Below are positions 52,712 to 60,141 of a DNA stretch of 64,000 nt, one piece after another. The DNA lies in assembly GCA_965603365.1 (NCBI GenBank), contig CBFDCR010000005.1:1-64000 (forward strand), given 5' to 3'. A program made the position numbers and the translations under genes. This DNA is from JAHELQ01 sp965603365. Lineage in GTDB: Bacteria; Acidobacteriota; Aminicenantia; UBA2199. Under the pieces are notes generated by a model. The model saw only the letters and a list, made by a program, of their open reading frames with translations, was not told where the DNA came from and did no database searches. Position 1 is the stretch's first letter. Every line of letters starts with the position of its first letter.

Positions 52712-53527
52712 GTATAGCCTCCAGTATTTTTTTTATTTCATTTTTATTTATGCTGCCCTGGGGACGGCGATCGTTGTTGTACTGCCGAGGGGATTGGGTA
52801 TGCCAAGTGGACAGGTCGGCCTTTTGATGATAAAGGACGGTAACAGGCCCTCGTCGTTTTTTTGGTTCCATAGATCTTCTACCAGTTGGGGAGTGATCTT
52901 TATGTCCGTCCTGCTGCCGACGATGGATGTAATGGTCGGCCCAACCAGGTGGATCATTTCGGAGAGGCTGAGTCGACGTTCAATGGTATTGTAGAAGGGG
53001 GCCAGAATTTCCATTACGGCCCGTTCTCCCCAGAATACGCCGTCGAAGCTGCCGGCCTCGAGGGTGGTGCTGGCGGTATGGCCGTCAGGGTAGCTGAGGT
53101 GCAGGGTCAAGCCGCTGATCTGGGGCCTGGCGCCGTTGGCAGCCTGGGTCGGGGACTTTCCCGGCAGAATCTCCGGCAGTAAGATGGGACACTCCGGCAG
53201 TTTTATCATAAAGGGCAGCCGTAAGCCCCCGGCATTCTTGAAATTCCACAATTTCTTCACCAGCTCCGGTGTAATGAGAACCCGTTCTTGACTTCCTGTT
53301 AAGGCGGTGATATGGCTGCCGAAGGTTTTAATCAGGTCTGTGGTTTGTAAATACCGTTCCATTTTGTTGTAAAAAGGCGCCAGAATCTCCATTACACCGC
53401 GGTCGCTGTTGACAATAGCCGAGGCACTCTCTCCATCGAAGTGTTGTTTCTCGAATTGCCCACCGGGGTACCTCAACATAACACTTAATTTTGTTACTCT
53501 CGGTCGTTTGTTCATTTTTTCCTCCTA
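52705..53527 (-). repeat. Tandem duplication unit A (255-aa gene plus peptide leader junction)
   Basis: Matches 53801-54622 at an offset of about 1095 bases. By eye the coding part differs at only two positions, both near the 3' end, while the short intergenic stretch before each peptide gene shows a few more changes. Confidence 0.85.
52748..53515 (-). CDS. Unknown protein with internal repeat, copy A (precursor-peptide associated)
   Basis: A 255-residue protein of no family that I recognise. It consists of two related halves: LSVMLRYPGGQFEKQHF...GVMEILAPFYNKMERYL...PELVKKLWNFKN...LPFMIKLPECPIL, and LTLHLSYPDGHTASTTL...AVMEILAPFYNTIERRL...PQLVEDLWNQKN...SFIIKRPTCPLG. Each half pairs a short beta hairpin with helices. 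No signal peptide, membrane segment or catalytic motif. The gene is followed 36 bases later by GG-leader peptide 1. It may be a longer relative of the precursor system, a binding protein or a self-protection protein. An AGGAGG site precedes the ATG. It differs from copy B by Pro for Arg near the C-terminus. Confidence 0.75.
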   Translation of the reverse strand: MNKRPRVTKLSVMLRYPGGQFEKQHFDGESASAIVNSDRGVMEILAPFYNKMERYLQTTDLIKTFGSHITALTGSQERVLITPELVKKLWNFKNAGGLRLPFMIKLPECPILLPEILPGKSPTQAANGARPQISGLTLHLSYPDGHTASTTLEAGSFDGVFWGERAVMEILAPFYNTIERRLSLSEMIHLVGPTITSIVGSRTDIKITPQLVEDLWNQKNDEGLLPSFIIKRPTCPLGIPNPLGSTTTIAVPRAA

Positions 53528-53645
53528 AAAAAAATACAATTTTAATCTTCTCAGCAAAGTTTTTTACTTCCTTTAGATCATCAAAATAGCCTTATCTACG
53601 AGTGGGTTACCTATACAATGTTATGCAGTTTTTCCGATTTACTCT

Positions 53646-53807
53646 TTATTGATCGGTACAGTTATAAATCGAAAGTGTCTGCAAAGTACGAAATACGCAG
53701 ATTACGGAACTTTCACCGCCTCGGGCACCGGACATTTCTCCTGGTGTGAGGTGGGCAACCGTTTCCTTTTTGAAACTAAGTTTTTTGGTGGATTCTTTTT
53801 GTTTCAT
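53646..53807 (-). CDS. GG-leader precursor peptide 2
   Basis: Fifty-three residues from ATG 53807, with the same AGGAGGCTATAC ribosome-site context as peptide 1. The leader has KKLSFKKETVAHLT and EMSGARGG, clearly the same leader family. The core after Gly-Gly is short (about 22 residues), ESSVICVFRTLQTLSIYNC, with two cysteines. It differs completely from the 48-residue core of peptide 1. It lies between copy B and copy A of the 255-residue gene and was probably transcribed with both. Confidence 0.75.
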   Translation of the reverse strand: MKQKESTKKLSFKKETVAHLTPGEMSGARGGESSVICVFRTLQTLSIYNCTDQ

Positions 53808-54622
53808 GTATAGCCTCCTGTATTTTCTTATTTCATTTTTATTTATGCCGCCCTGCGGACGGCGATCGTTGTTGTACTGCCGAGGGGATTGGGTATGCCA
53901 AGTGGACAGGTCGGCCTTTTGATGATAAAGGACGGTAACAGGCCCTCGTCGTTTTTTTGGTTCCATAGATCTTCTACCAGTTGGGGAGTGATCTTTATGT
54001 CCGTCCTGCTGCCGACGATGGATGTAATGGTCGGCCCAACCAGGTGGATCATTTCGGAGAGGCTGAGTCGACGTTCAATGGTATTGTAGAAGGGGGCCAG
54101 AATTTCCATTACGGCCCGTTCTCCCCAGAATACGCCGTCGAAGCTGCCGGCCTCGAGGGTGGTGCTGGCGGTATGGCCGTCAGGGTAGCTGAGGTGCAGG
54201 GTCAAGCCGCTGATCTGGGGCCTGGCGCCGTTGGCAGCCTGGGTCGGGGACTTTCCCGGCAGAATCTCCGGCAGTAAGATGGGACACTCCGGCAGTTTTA
54301 TCATAAAGGGCAGCCGTAAGCCCCCGGCATTCTTGAAATTCCACAATTTCTTCACCAGCTCCGGTGTAATGAGAACCCGTTCTTGACTTCCTGTTAAGGC
54401 GGTGATATGGCTGCCGAAGGTTTTAATCAGGTCTGTGGTTTGTAAATACCGTTCCATTTTGTTGTAAAAAGGCGCCAGAATCTCCATTACACCGCGGTCG
54501 CTGTTGACAATAGCCGAGGCACTCTCTCCATCGAAGTGTTGTTTCTCGAATTGCCCACCGGGGTACCTCAACATAACACTTAATTTTGTTACTCTCGGTC
54601 GTTTGTTCATTTTTTCCTCCTG
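53801..54622 (-). repeat. Tandem duplication unit B
   Basis: Second unit of the direct duplication described at 52705-53527, covering copy B of the 255-residue gene and the beginning of peptide gene 2. Confidence 0.85.
53843..54610 (-). CDS. Unknown protein with internal repeat, copy B
   Basis: 254 of 255 residues are identical to copy A; the C-terminus reads AVRRAA instead of AVPRAA. As the promoter-proximal copy it is the first gene of the cassette pair, behind TCAGGAGGAAAAA. Its own promoter (54643-54671) is the only clear one for the locus, so the order of transcription would be copy B, peptide 2, copy A, peptide 1. The near identity shows that the duplication is recent or is maintained by gene conversion. 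Confidence 0.75.
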   Translation of the reverse strand: MNKRPRVTKLSVMLRYPGGQFEKQHFDGESASAIVNSDRGVMEILAPFYNKMERYLQTTDLIKTFGSHITALTGSQERVLITPELVKKLWNFKNAGGLRLPFMIKLPECPILLPEILPGKSPTQAANGARPQISGLTLHLSYPDGHTASTTLEAGSFDGVFWGERAVMEILAPFYNTIERRLSLSEMIHLVGPTITSIVGSRTDIKITPQLVEDLWNQKNDEGLLPSFIIKRPTCPLGIPNPLGSTTTIAVRRAA

Positions 54623-54642
54623 ATTCTTTGGATTACGGCTCT

Positions 54643-54671
54643 ATTATGGTGGCCCCCATAAATCTTTTCAA
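54643..54671 (-). promoter_or_regulatory. Sigma-70 promoter for the peptide cassette
   Basis: Minus strand: TTGAAA (54671-54666), 17 bases, CATAAT (54648-54643), 33 bases before the ATG of copy B. Confidence 0.55.
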
Positions 54672-54674
54672 TGT

Positions 54675-54710
54675 AAAAAAAGTCACATTCCGCAGAATGT
54701 GACTTTTTTT
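54675..54710. terminator. Bidirectional hairpin terminator in a divergent gap
   Basis: A run of seven A, stem GTCACATTC / GAATGTGAC with a CGCA loop, then seven T: a perfect 16-bp A/T-flanked stem usable in both directions. It lies just upstream of the cassette promoter, between two divergently transcribed genes, where it probably shields one unit from the other. Confidence 0.75.
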
Positions 54711-54901
54711 ACAGCCCCGCCGGCGGTGTTTACCTCATTCTCGTTTGACTACTTCCGGATAGAACTATTTTTAGCGTCGCTCGTATATATAAGCAGAAGT
54801 GTCGAGTAATCAGGAAAAGAGAAATAACAAACCACTTGAGGTCATACAAAAAATGGATGCATTAGAAAAGGCAGGTGAATGACAAACGACAGGAGAAGGG
54901 G

Positions 54902-57628
54902 ATGAAGAGTATTGTATTTATAATCTTAATTATATGGCTGGCGCCCATAATTTTTGCCGGTGATGGGGCCAAATTTGAACACATCTCCATCGAGCAGGGC
55001 CTATCCCAGAGTACCGTGTTCTGCATGATCCAGGACAGCAAGGGGCTCATGTGGTTCGGCACCGAGGATGGGCTAAATCAATATGACGGTTATACGTTTA
55101 CCGTGTATACCCATGACCCCGGCGACCCGGAGTCTCTGAGCCAGAGTGTGGTGCTGGCCATTTGCGAAGACCGATCGGGCATGTTTTGGCTCGGCACCTT
55201 CGGGGCGGGCTTGAATCGATTCGATCCCATGACAGGTAAGTCCGTCCATTTTCGCCATGACCCAACCGACCCCCACAGCCTGGGCCGCGGTTCGGTGCAG
55301 TGCATCCTGGAAGACCGCGCCGGCAACCTCTGGATCGGGACGGCTGGCGGCGGCTTGAATCGATTTGAGCCGCAGGAAAAACGGTTTACCCGTTACCGGA
55401 ATATACCGAACGATACCAACAGCCTGTGCCATAATGATGTTCGGGCCATCTGCGAAGATCGACAGGGCGCACTCTGGATCGGCACCCTGGGGGGTGGGGT
55501 CGACCGGTTTATCCCCCGGCAAAATCGATTCACTCATTACGTGCATGATCCCGGTAATCCCAACAGCCTGAGTAACAACAATGTCTGGGCCATCTATGGG
55601 GACCGCTCCGGCATGGTGTGGATCGGCACCCTGGGCGGTGGTCTCGATAGGTTGGACGCCTCAAAAAACCGGTTTACCCATTTCCGGCCTATACCGGGTG
55701 ATCCCAGCAGCCTGAGAGGCAGCTACATCCATGCCATTTGCCAGGACCGCTCCGGTGTGTTCTGGATCGCTACCAGGGGCGGCGGCTTAAACCGACTGGA
55801 TGTGCGGGGCAATCATTTCAGCCATTACTACCGCAAGCCCGGCGATATCTACGGCCTGCGCAGCAACAACATTATGTCGATCTATGAAGATCGCTCGGGG
55901 GTGCTCTGGTTTGGCACTTACGTGGGCGGCATCTACAAATTGTCTGCCGCCGGCAACAAGTTTACCCACTACCGCAGCGAGCCCGGCAATCCCAACAGCC
56001 TGAGCCATCCGGTAGTATGGTCTATCCTGGAAGACCGGTCGGGCATGCTGTGGGTCGGCACCGACGGCGGTGGACTCAACCGGTTGGACCGGCAGCAGAA
56101 CCGGTTTACCCATTACCGCTCTATTCCGGGTAAGCCCAACAGCCCGAGCAGTGATCTTGTCCAGTGCCTTTGCGAGGATCGTTTCGGTATACTCTGGATC
56201 GGCACCCCCGGCAGAGGGCTCGATAGCTTCGACCGCTCCCGGAACCGATTTAGCCATTTCCGGCATACAGCGGATGATCCCGGCAGCTTGAGCAGCAACA
56301 CCGTAAAAACCATCTACGAAGACCGGCAGGGCTCTCTCTGGGTCGGCACCATGGGCGGCGGCCTCGACAAATTGGTTAGACGGAACAATCAATTTCTCCA
56401 TTACCGCCATACCGAGGCGGACCCCAACAGCCTGAGCAGTAACTTTGTCAATGTTATATACGAGGATCACACCGGCACACTCTGGATCGGTACCTACGAC
56501 GGCCTGAACCGGTTGGATCGCCAAACCGGGGCTTTCACCCGTTTCAAGGCCGATTCCGTAACCCCCGGCAGCATTAATACCAATATCATCCTGTCTGTCT
56601 ATGAAGATCGGTCCCGAAGACTCTGGATCGGTACCCAGGAAGGCGGGCTCAACCGCTTTGATCGCCAATCGGGTCTCTTCTCCCACTACGGCAGCCGGGA
56701 GGGGCTGCCCAGCAATACCGTTTACGGCATCCTGGAAGACCGCGGGGGCAACCTCTGGCTCAGCACCAACCGGGGACTTTCCAGGTTCGACCCCAAAACC
56801 GAAACCGTTAAGAACTACCAGGTCGATGACGGTCTGCAGAGCAACGAATTCAACATCGCTGCCTATTATCAAAACCAAAAAGGTGAAATGTTTTTCGGCG
56901 GCATCAATGGATTTAATGCCTTCTTTCCCGACAACATCGCCGACAATCCCTATGTTCCGCCCATTGTAATCACCTCTCTTAAAATGTTCAACGGCAATTC
57001 CATGCCCCATATGCAGGCCTCGGAGTTGAAAGAGTTAAAACTATCTTACCGGGACTCCTTTTCCATTGCCTTTGCCGCCCTGGACTTTTCCGCTCCCCGG
57101 AGAAACCAATTTGCCTACATGATCGCCGGTATTCACGACAACTGGCTTCATCTGGATAACAGGCACGATCTCACCTTTGCCAACATGGAGCCGGGGCGCT
57201 ATACTTTAAAAATAAAAGGCTCCAATAACGACGGCGTCTGGAATGAGGCGGGGGCCTCTATCAAGTTGGTTATAATCCCCCCCTTCTGGCAGACCTGGTG
57301 GTTTCGGGGCGGTATTTTGGCGGTTATCGGATTCATGCTCCTCTTTTGGCACCGCACCAGGATGAGCAGACTGTCGAGACGACTAAAGACCGAAGTCGCA
57401 GTGGAACGCTTTTTTATGAAGAACAACATTTCGGACCGGGAAAGAGAGGTTCTTTTATTGGTCTTAAGAGGCAAGAGTAACAAGGATATTGAGAACCAGC
57501 TCTACATTTCTGTTGGAACAGTAAAAAATCACATTTACAACGCCTACCACAAACTGAATATAAAGAACAGGGCCCAACTGGTCCACCTGTTCCGAAATTT
57601 AGAGTTAAAAGAAGGCGTAGAAACTTGA
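54902..57628 (+). CDS. Membrane-anchored double beta-propeller sensor with LuxR-type DNA-binding domain
   Basis: A 908-residue protein from ATG 54902 (AGGAGAAGGGG site; the longer frame adds nine residues). Signal/anchor residues 1-18; then fourteen Reg_prop repeats of about 45 residues with DPxSLSSNxV...IxEDRxGxLWIGTxGGGL, enough for two seven-bladed propellers; a Y_Y_Y-type beta-sandwich (about 690-800, FAYMIAGIHDNWLHLDN, YTLKIKGSNNDG); one membrane segment (WWFRGGILAVIGFMLLFW); and a C-terminal LuxR helix-turn-helix (NISDREREVLLLVLRGKSNK, SVGTVKNHIYNAYHKLNIKN). Unlike Bacteroides hybrid systems it has no histidine kinase or receiver, so the outside signal would pass directly to a membrane-tethered DNA-binding domain. 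It is divergent from the peptide cassette. Confidence 0.87.
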   Translation: MKSIVFIILIIWLAPIIFAGDGAKFEHISIEQGLSQSTVFCMIQDSKGLMWFGTEDGLNQYDGYTFTVYTHDPGDPESLSQSVVLAICEDRSGMFWLGTFGAGLNRFDPMTGKSVHFRHDPTDPHSLGRGSVQCILEDRAGNLWIGTAGGGLNRFEPQEKRFTRYRNIPNDTNSLCHNDVRAICEDRQGALWIGTLGGGVDRFIPRQNRFTHYVHDPGNPNSLSNNNVWAIYGDRSGMVWIGTLGGGLDRLDASKNRFTHFRPIPGDPSSLRGSYIHAICQDRSGVFWIATRGGGLNRLDVRGNHFSHYYRKPGDIYGLRSNNIMSIYEDRSGVLWFGTYVGGIYKLSAAGNKFTHYRSEPGNPNSLSHPVVWSILEDRSGMLWVGTDGGGLNRLDRQQNRFTHYRSIPGKPNSPSSDLVQCLCEDRFGILWIGTPGRGLDSFDRSRNRFSHFRHTADDPGSLSSNTVKTIYEDRQGSLWVGTMGGGLDKLVRRNNQFLHYRHTEADPNSLSSNFVNVIYEDHTGTLWIGTYDGLNRLDRQTGAFTRFKADSVTPGSINTNIILSVYEDRSRRLWIGTQEGGLNRFDRQSGLFSHYGSREGLPSNTVYGILEDRGGNLWLSTNRGLSRFDPKTETVKNYQVDDGLQSNEFNIAAYYQNQKGEMFFGGINGFNAFFPDNIADNPYVPPIVITSLKMFNGNSMPHMQASELKELKLSYRDSFSIAFAALDFSAPRRNQFAYMIAGIHDNWLHLDNRHDLTFANMEPGRYTLKIKGSNNDGVWNEAGASIKLVIIPPFWQTWWFRGGILAVIGFMLLFWHRTRMSRLSRRLKTEVAVERFFMKNNISDREREVLLLVLRGKSNKDIENQLYISVGTVKNHIYNAYHKLNIKNRAQLVHLFRNLELKEGVET

Positions 57629-57653
57629 CAGGCCGTTGTTTTTCCGGTAGAGT
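57625..57653 (+). promoter_or_regulatory. Sigma-70 promoter for the NACHT-HEAT gene
   Basis: TTGACA (57625-57630), 17 bases ending TTTTTCCGG, then TAGAGT (57648-57653). The same TTTTTCCGG-TAGAnT context precedes the nitroreductase gene. Confidence 0.6.
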
Positions 57654-57671
57654 TCGATCCAGAGGAGAGCA

Positions 57672-60005
57672 ATGTTGGCTGCGCACAGGTTAGAAGATAT
57701 ATATGTCCCGCTGAGGCTCAAGGAGATAGGCCAGGTGCGGGTGCTGGATGCCGATACCGCCATGCAAGAGAACAACCATCTGTTGATCCTCGGCGCACCG
57801 GGGGCCGGCAAGACCACCCTGCTTAAATACCTGGCCCTCCAATACGGTGCAGGACACGTTACCCTGCGGGAATTCGTCCACAGCGGTAAGAGTTTGAGAG
57901 ATTACAAGGCGTCCGTGCTGCTCCTGGACGGGCTGGATGAACTGACTTCCCCGGAGAACCGGGCACAGGCTTTAGGGGAGATTCACCGCTTCGTGGCGCA
58001 GTATCCCCGCTGCCGGATGGTGGTGACCTCCCGGCCTACGGTTTCCCCCGATCAGTTGAGAGGCTTTAGCCGCCTGAAATTGCTGGAATTTGATGGCCAG
58101 CAGATAGGGCAATTTATCGACAATTGGTCTGGCTCTGCCGGCCGGGATAGGGCGAACTTGCTGCTGCGCTTGTTGTGGAGCCACAAAAGTATAGAGAGTC
58201 TGGCCAAAAACCCGCTGCTGCTCTCGGTGATGGCCACCCTTTACGACGAAGGCCGCGATTTGATGCAGGGCTGTGCGCGCCTGTATGAGCGCATCACCCA
58301 TTTGATGCTGGACCTCTGGGACGCCCACAAGAAAATGAAGCACCGGTTCCCTGCCGATATCAAGAGGTTTGTCTTGATGAAACTGGCGTTTCGCAGTCAC
58401 CGGCTTCACCGGCACACCATGACACAAGAAGAGATTATAGAGGAGATGGCCCGGCATTCCGTCAGGATCAACCTTGAGCAAGAGGCATTCTTTCCCTTGC
58501 TGGAGGAGATATGGCAGCGAAGTGGTTTGCTCTGGCCCGTATCAGAGGAGTCGTACGAGTTCTTTCACCTATCCTTCCAGGAGTATTTTACGGCCCTGGA
58601 GTTCACGGAGAGTAACGATAGGTTGTCCCCCATTATCCCATACCTTTACAAACCGTGGTGGGAGACCCCCACTCTTCTATATATGGAGATCAGCCGGCAG
58701 GCCGTCCCTTTTATCCGGCGGATTTCCAAAGAGATAGCCGAGGATATTTTTTACAGCAACCTGATGCTTTCAGGTCAATGCCTGGCCGCGGCCAAAGACC
58801 CGGACCCTGTGCTCAAAGGAGAGATCGTTCACTCCCTCTGGCAGCTTTACCACAACGGCGAGTTTCAATTACTCAAGGAGAGGGCCATCTCCGTTCTTGC
58901 CCGGTTAAAACCGCTTCATATTATTGAAGCGCAAATAAATAAATTGACCGATAATGAACCGGGGCTCCGAAGAGAGGCAGCGGAAACGCTGGGATTAATC
59001 GGAGGTGCTGAGGTATTACCCCCGCTTCTTATGGTACTTGTTAAGGATAACGATATCAAAGTGCGCAGTAGTGCCGCCTCTGCCGCTGCCCGGGTTGGCA
59101 GCCCCGGGGTTGTACCCCCCCTGGTAAATGCCCTGAATGGGGATAAGGAGGGTGAAGTACGTCAGAGTGTGGCCGAGGCCCTGGGATACATCGGCAGCCC
59201 GGTGGCCCTGCCGGCCCTTATGAGGGCACTTTCTGTCGATAAAGATAATAGAGTCAGAGGAGGTGCTGCCGAGGCCCTGGGAAAAATTGGGAACGCCCAG
59301 GCCCTCTCTCTGCTCTTGCAGGCATTCGGTGCCGAAAAGGAAATTTCCGTTCGCTGGCGCATCGCCAGGTCGTTGGGGCGCTTTGCAGGCACCGATGCCC
59401 GTGACACCCTTATTGAGGCCCTGGCCCATGACAAAGATAAAGAAGTTCGAGAGAGTGCCGCCGAAGGGCTGGGAATGATCGGCAGCCCGGAATGTATGAA
59501 GCCGCTTTTGAACGCACTCTCTTCCGATAGGGATGGGGATGTTCGCGGCAGTGCGGCCCATGCCCTGGGATTGATCGGCAGTGCAGAGGCAGTACCGGAA
59601 CTCATCAAGGCTTTCAGCACCGATTCCGATGTTGAAGTCAGGGGCCGGGCCGCCTTTGCCCTGGGACGGCTAAAAAGCAAAGAGGCGATACCCTACCTGG
59701 TCACTATCTTCAATGCCCACAAAGAGAGTATGTTTCGCGGAAATATCACCTATGCCTTAGGGGAGATTGCGGTCGAGGAAGCCGTCCCTTTCCTCATTCA
59801 AGTCCTCATCCTCGATGCCGATCCCTATGTCCGCTATCGGTCTGCTGAAGTTTTAGGCAAAATCGGCGATGTGATGACCGTTTCACCGTTGAAATTGGCC
59901 TTAGAAGACGACGGCAGTTACTACGGCTGGAAAGTCAAAGATAAAGCCTTTGAAGCCCTGGAGAACCTCAGCCGGAGGCTGGACATCAGGATCAACAAGG
60001 ATTAA
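57672..60005 (+). CDS. NACHT ATPase with HEAT repeats
   Basis: A 777-residue protein. There is only a short N-terminal stretch (1-35), then a NACHT-type NTPase: LILGAPGAGKTTLLKYLALQ (about 37-56), VLLLDGLDEL, RMVVTSRPTVS, and the helical/winged region ending SYEFFHLSFQEYFTALEFTE, the usual NACHT-end motif. From about residue 415 there are about eleven HEAT/PBS-lyase-like repeats of 31 residues (VLPPLLMVLVKDNDIKVRSS-type). Bacterial NACHT proteins of this class include anti-phage receptors, but those usually carry an N-terminal effector domain, which is missing here. It has its own promoter and starts 43 bases after the propeller regulator. It may be a regulator, a receptor relying on another effector, or a housekeeping scaffold. 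Confidence 0.85.
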   Translation: MLAAHRLEDIYVPLRLKEIGQVRVLDADTAMQENNHLLILGAPGAGKTTLLKYLALQYGAGHVTLREFVHSGKSLRDYKASVLLLDGLDELTSPENRAQALGEIHRFVAQYPRCRMVVTSRPTVSPDQLRGFSRLKLLEFDGQQIGQFIDNWSGSAGRDRANLLLRLLWSHKSIESLAKNPLLLSVMATLYDEGRDLMQGCARLYERITHLMLDLWDAHKKMKHRFPADIKRFVLMKLAFRSHRLHRHTMTQEEIIEEMARHSVRINLEQEAFFPLLEEIWQRSGLLWPVSEESYEFFHLSFQEYFTALEFTESNDRLSPIIPYLYKPWWETPTLLYMEISRQAVPFIRRISKEIAEDIFYSNLMLSGQCLAAAKDPDPVLKGEIVHSLWQLYHNGEFQLLKERAISVLARLKPLHIIEAQINKLTDNEPGLRREAAETLGLIGGAEVLPPLLMVLVKDNDIKVRSSAASAAARVGSPGVVPPLVNALNGDKEGEVRQSVAEALGYIGSPVALPALMRALSVDKDNRVRGGAAEALGKIGNAQALSLLLQAFGAEKEISVRWRIARSLGRFAGTDARDTLIEALAHDKDKEVRESAAEGLGMIGSPECMKPLLNALSSDRDGDVRGSAAHALGLIGSAEAVPELIKAFSTDSDVEVRGRAAFALGRLKSKEAIPYLVTIFNAHKESMFRGNITYALGEIAVEEAVPFLIQVLILDADPYVRYRSAEVLGKIGDVMTVSPLKLALEDDGSYYGWKVKDKAFEALENLSRRLDIRINKD

Positions 60006-60036
60006 GTATCAGGGGTCGAAATTTTTGACATTGATA

Positions 60037-60065
60037 TTGACAGGCGTTTGAGGTTGGAGTACAAT
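60037..60065 (+). promoter_or_regulatory. Sigma-70 promoter for the deiminase gene
   Basis: TTGACA (60037-60042), exactly 17 bases, TACAAT (60060-60065). AAGGAGG and the ATG follow at 60142. Confidence 0.7.
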
Positions 60066-60141
60066 TGTCTATTATTTGAGTAATACGTCGGATCATTCGA
60101 GCGAAGAATCACACAATTCTATATAAAAAAAGGAGGTTCAC

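Noticed and set aside
52472..54610. Complete lanthipeptide biosynthesis cluster
   Set aside because: Only leader-type peptides and the 255-residue proteins were found; no LanB, LanC, LanM, radical-SAM or exporter gene is in the window, so the peptide class is not proven.
55787..57010. 407-codon open frame on the minus strand
   Set aside because: Antisense to the repetitive propeller coding sequence; the apparent repeats simply mirror the real gene.
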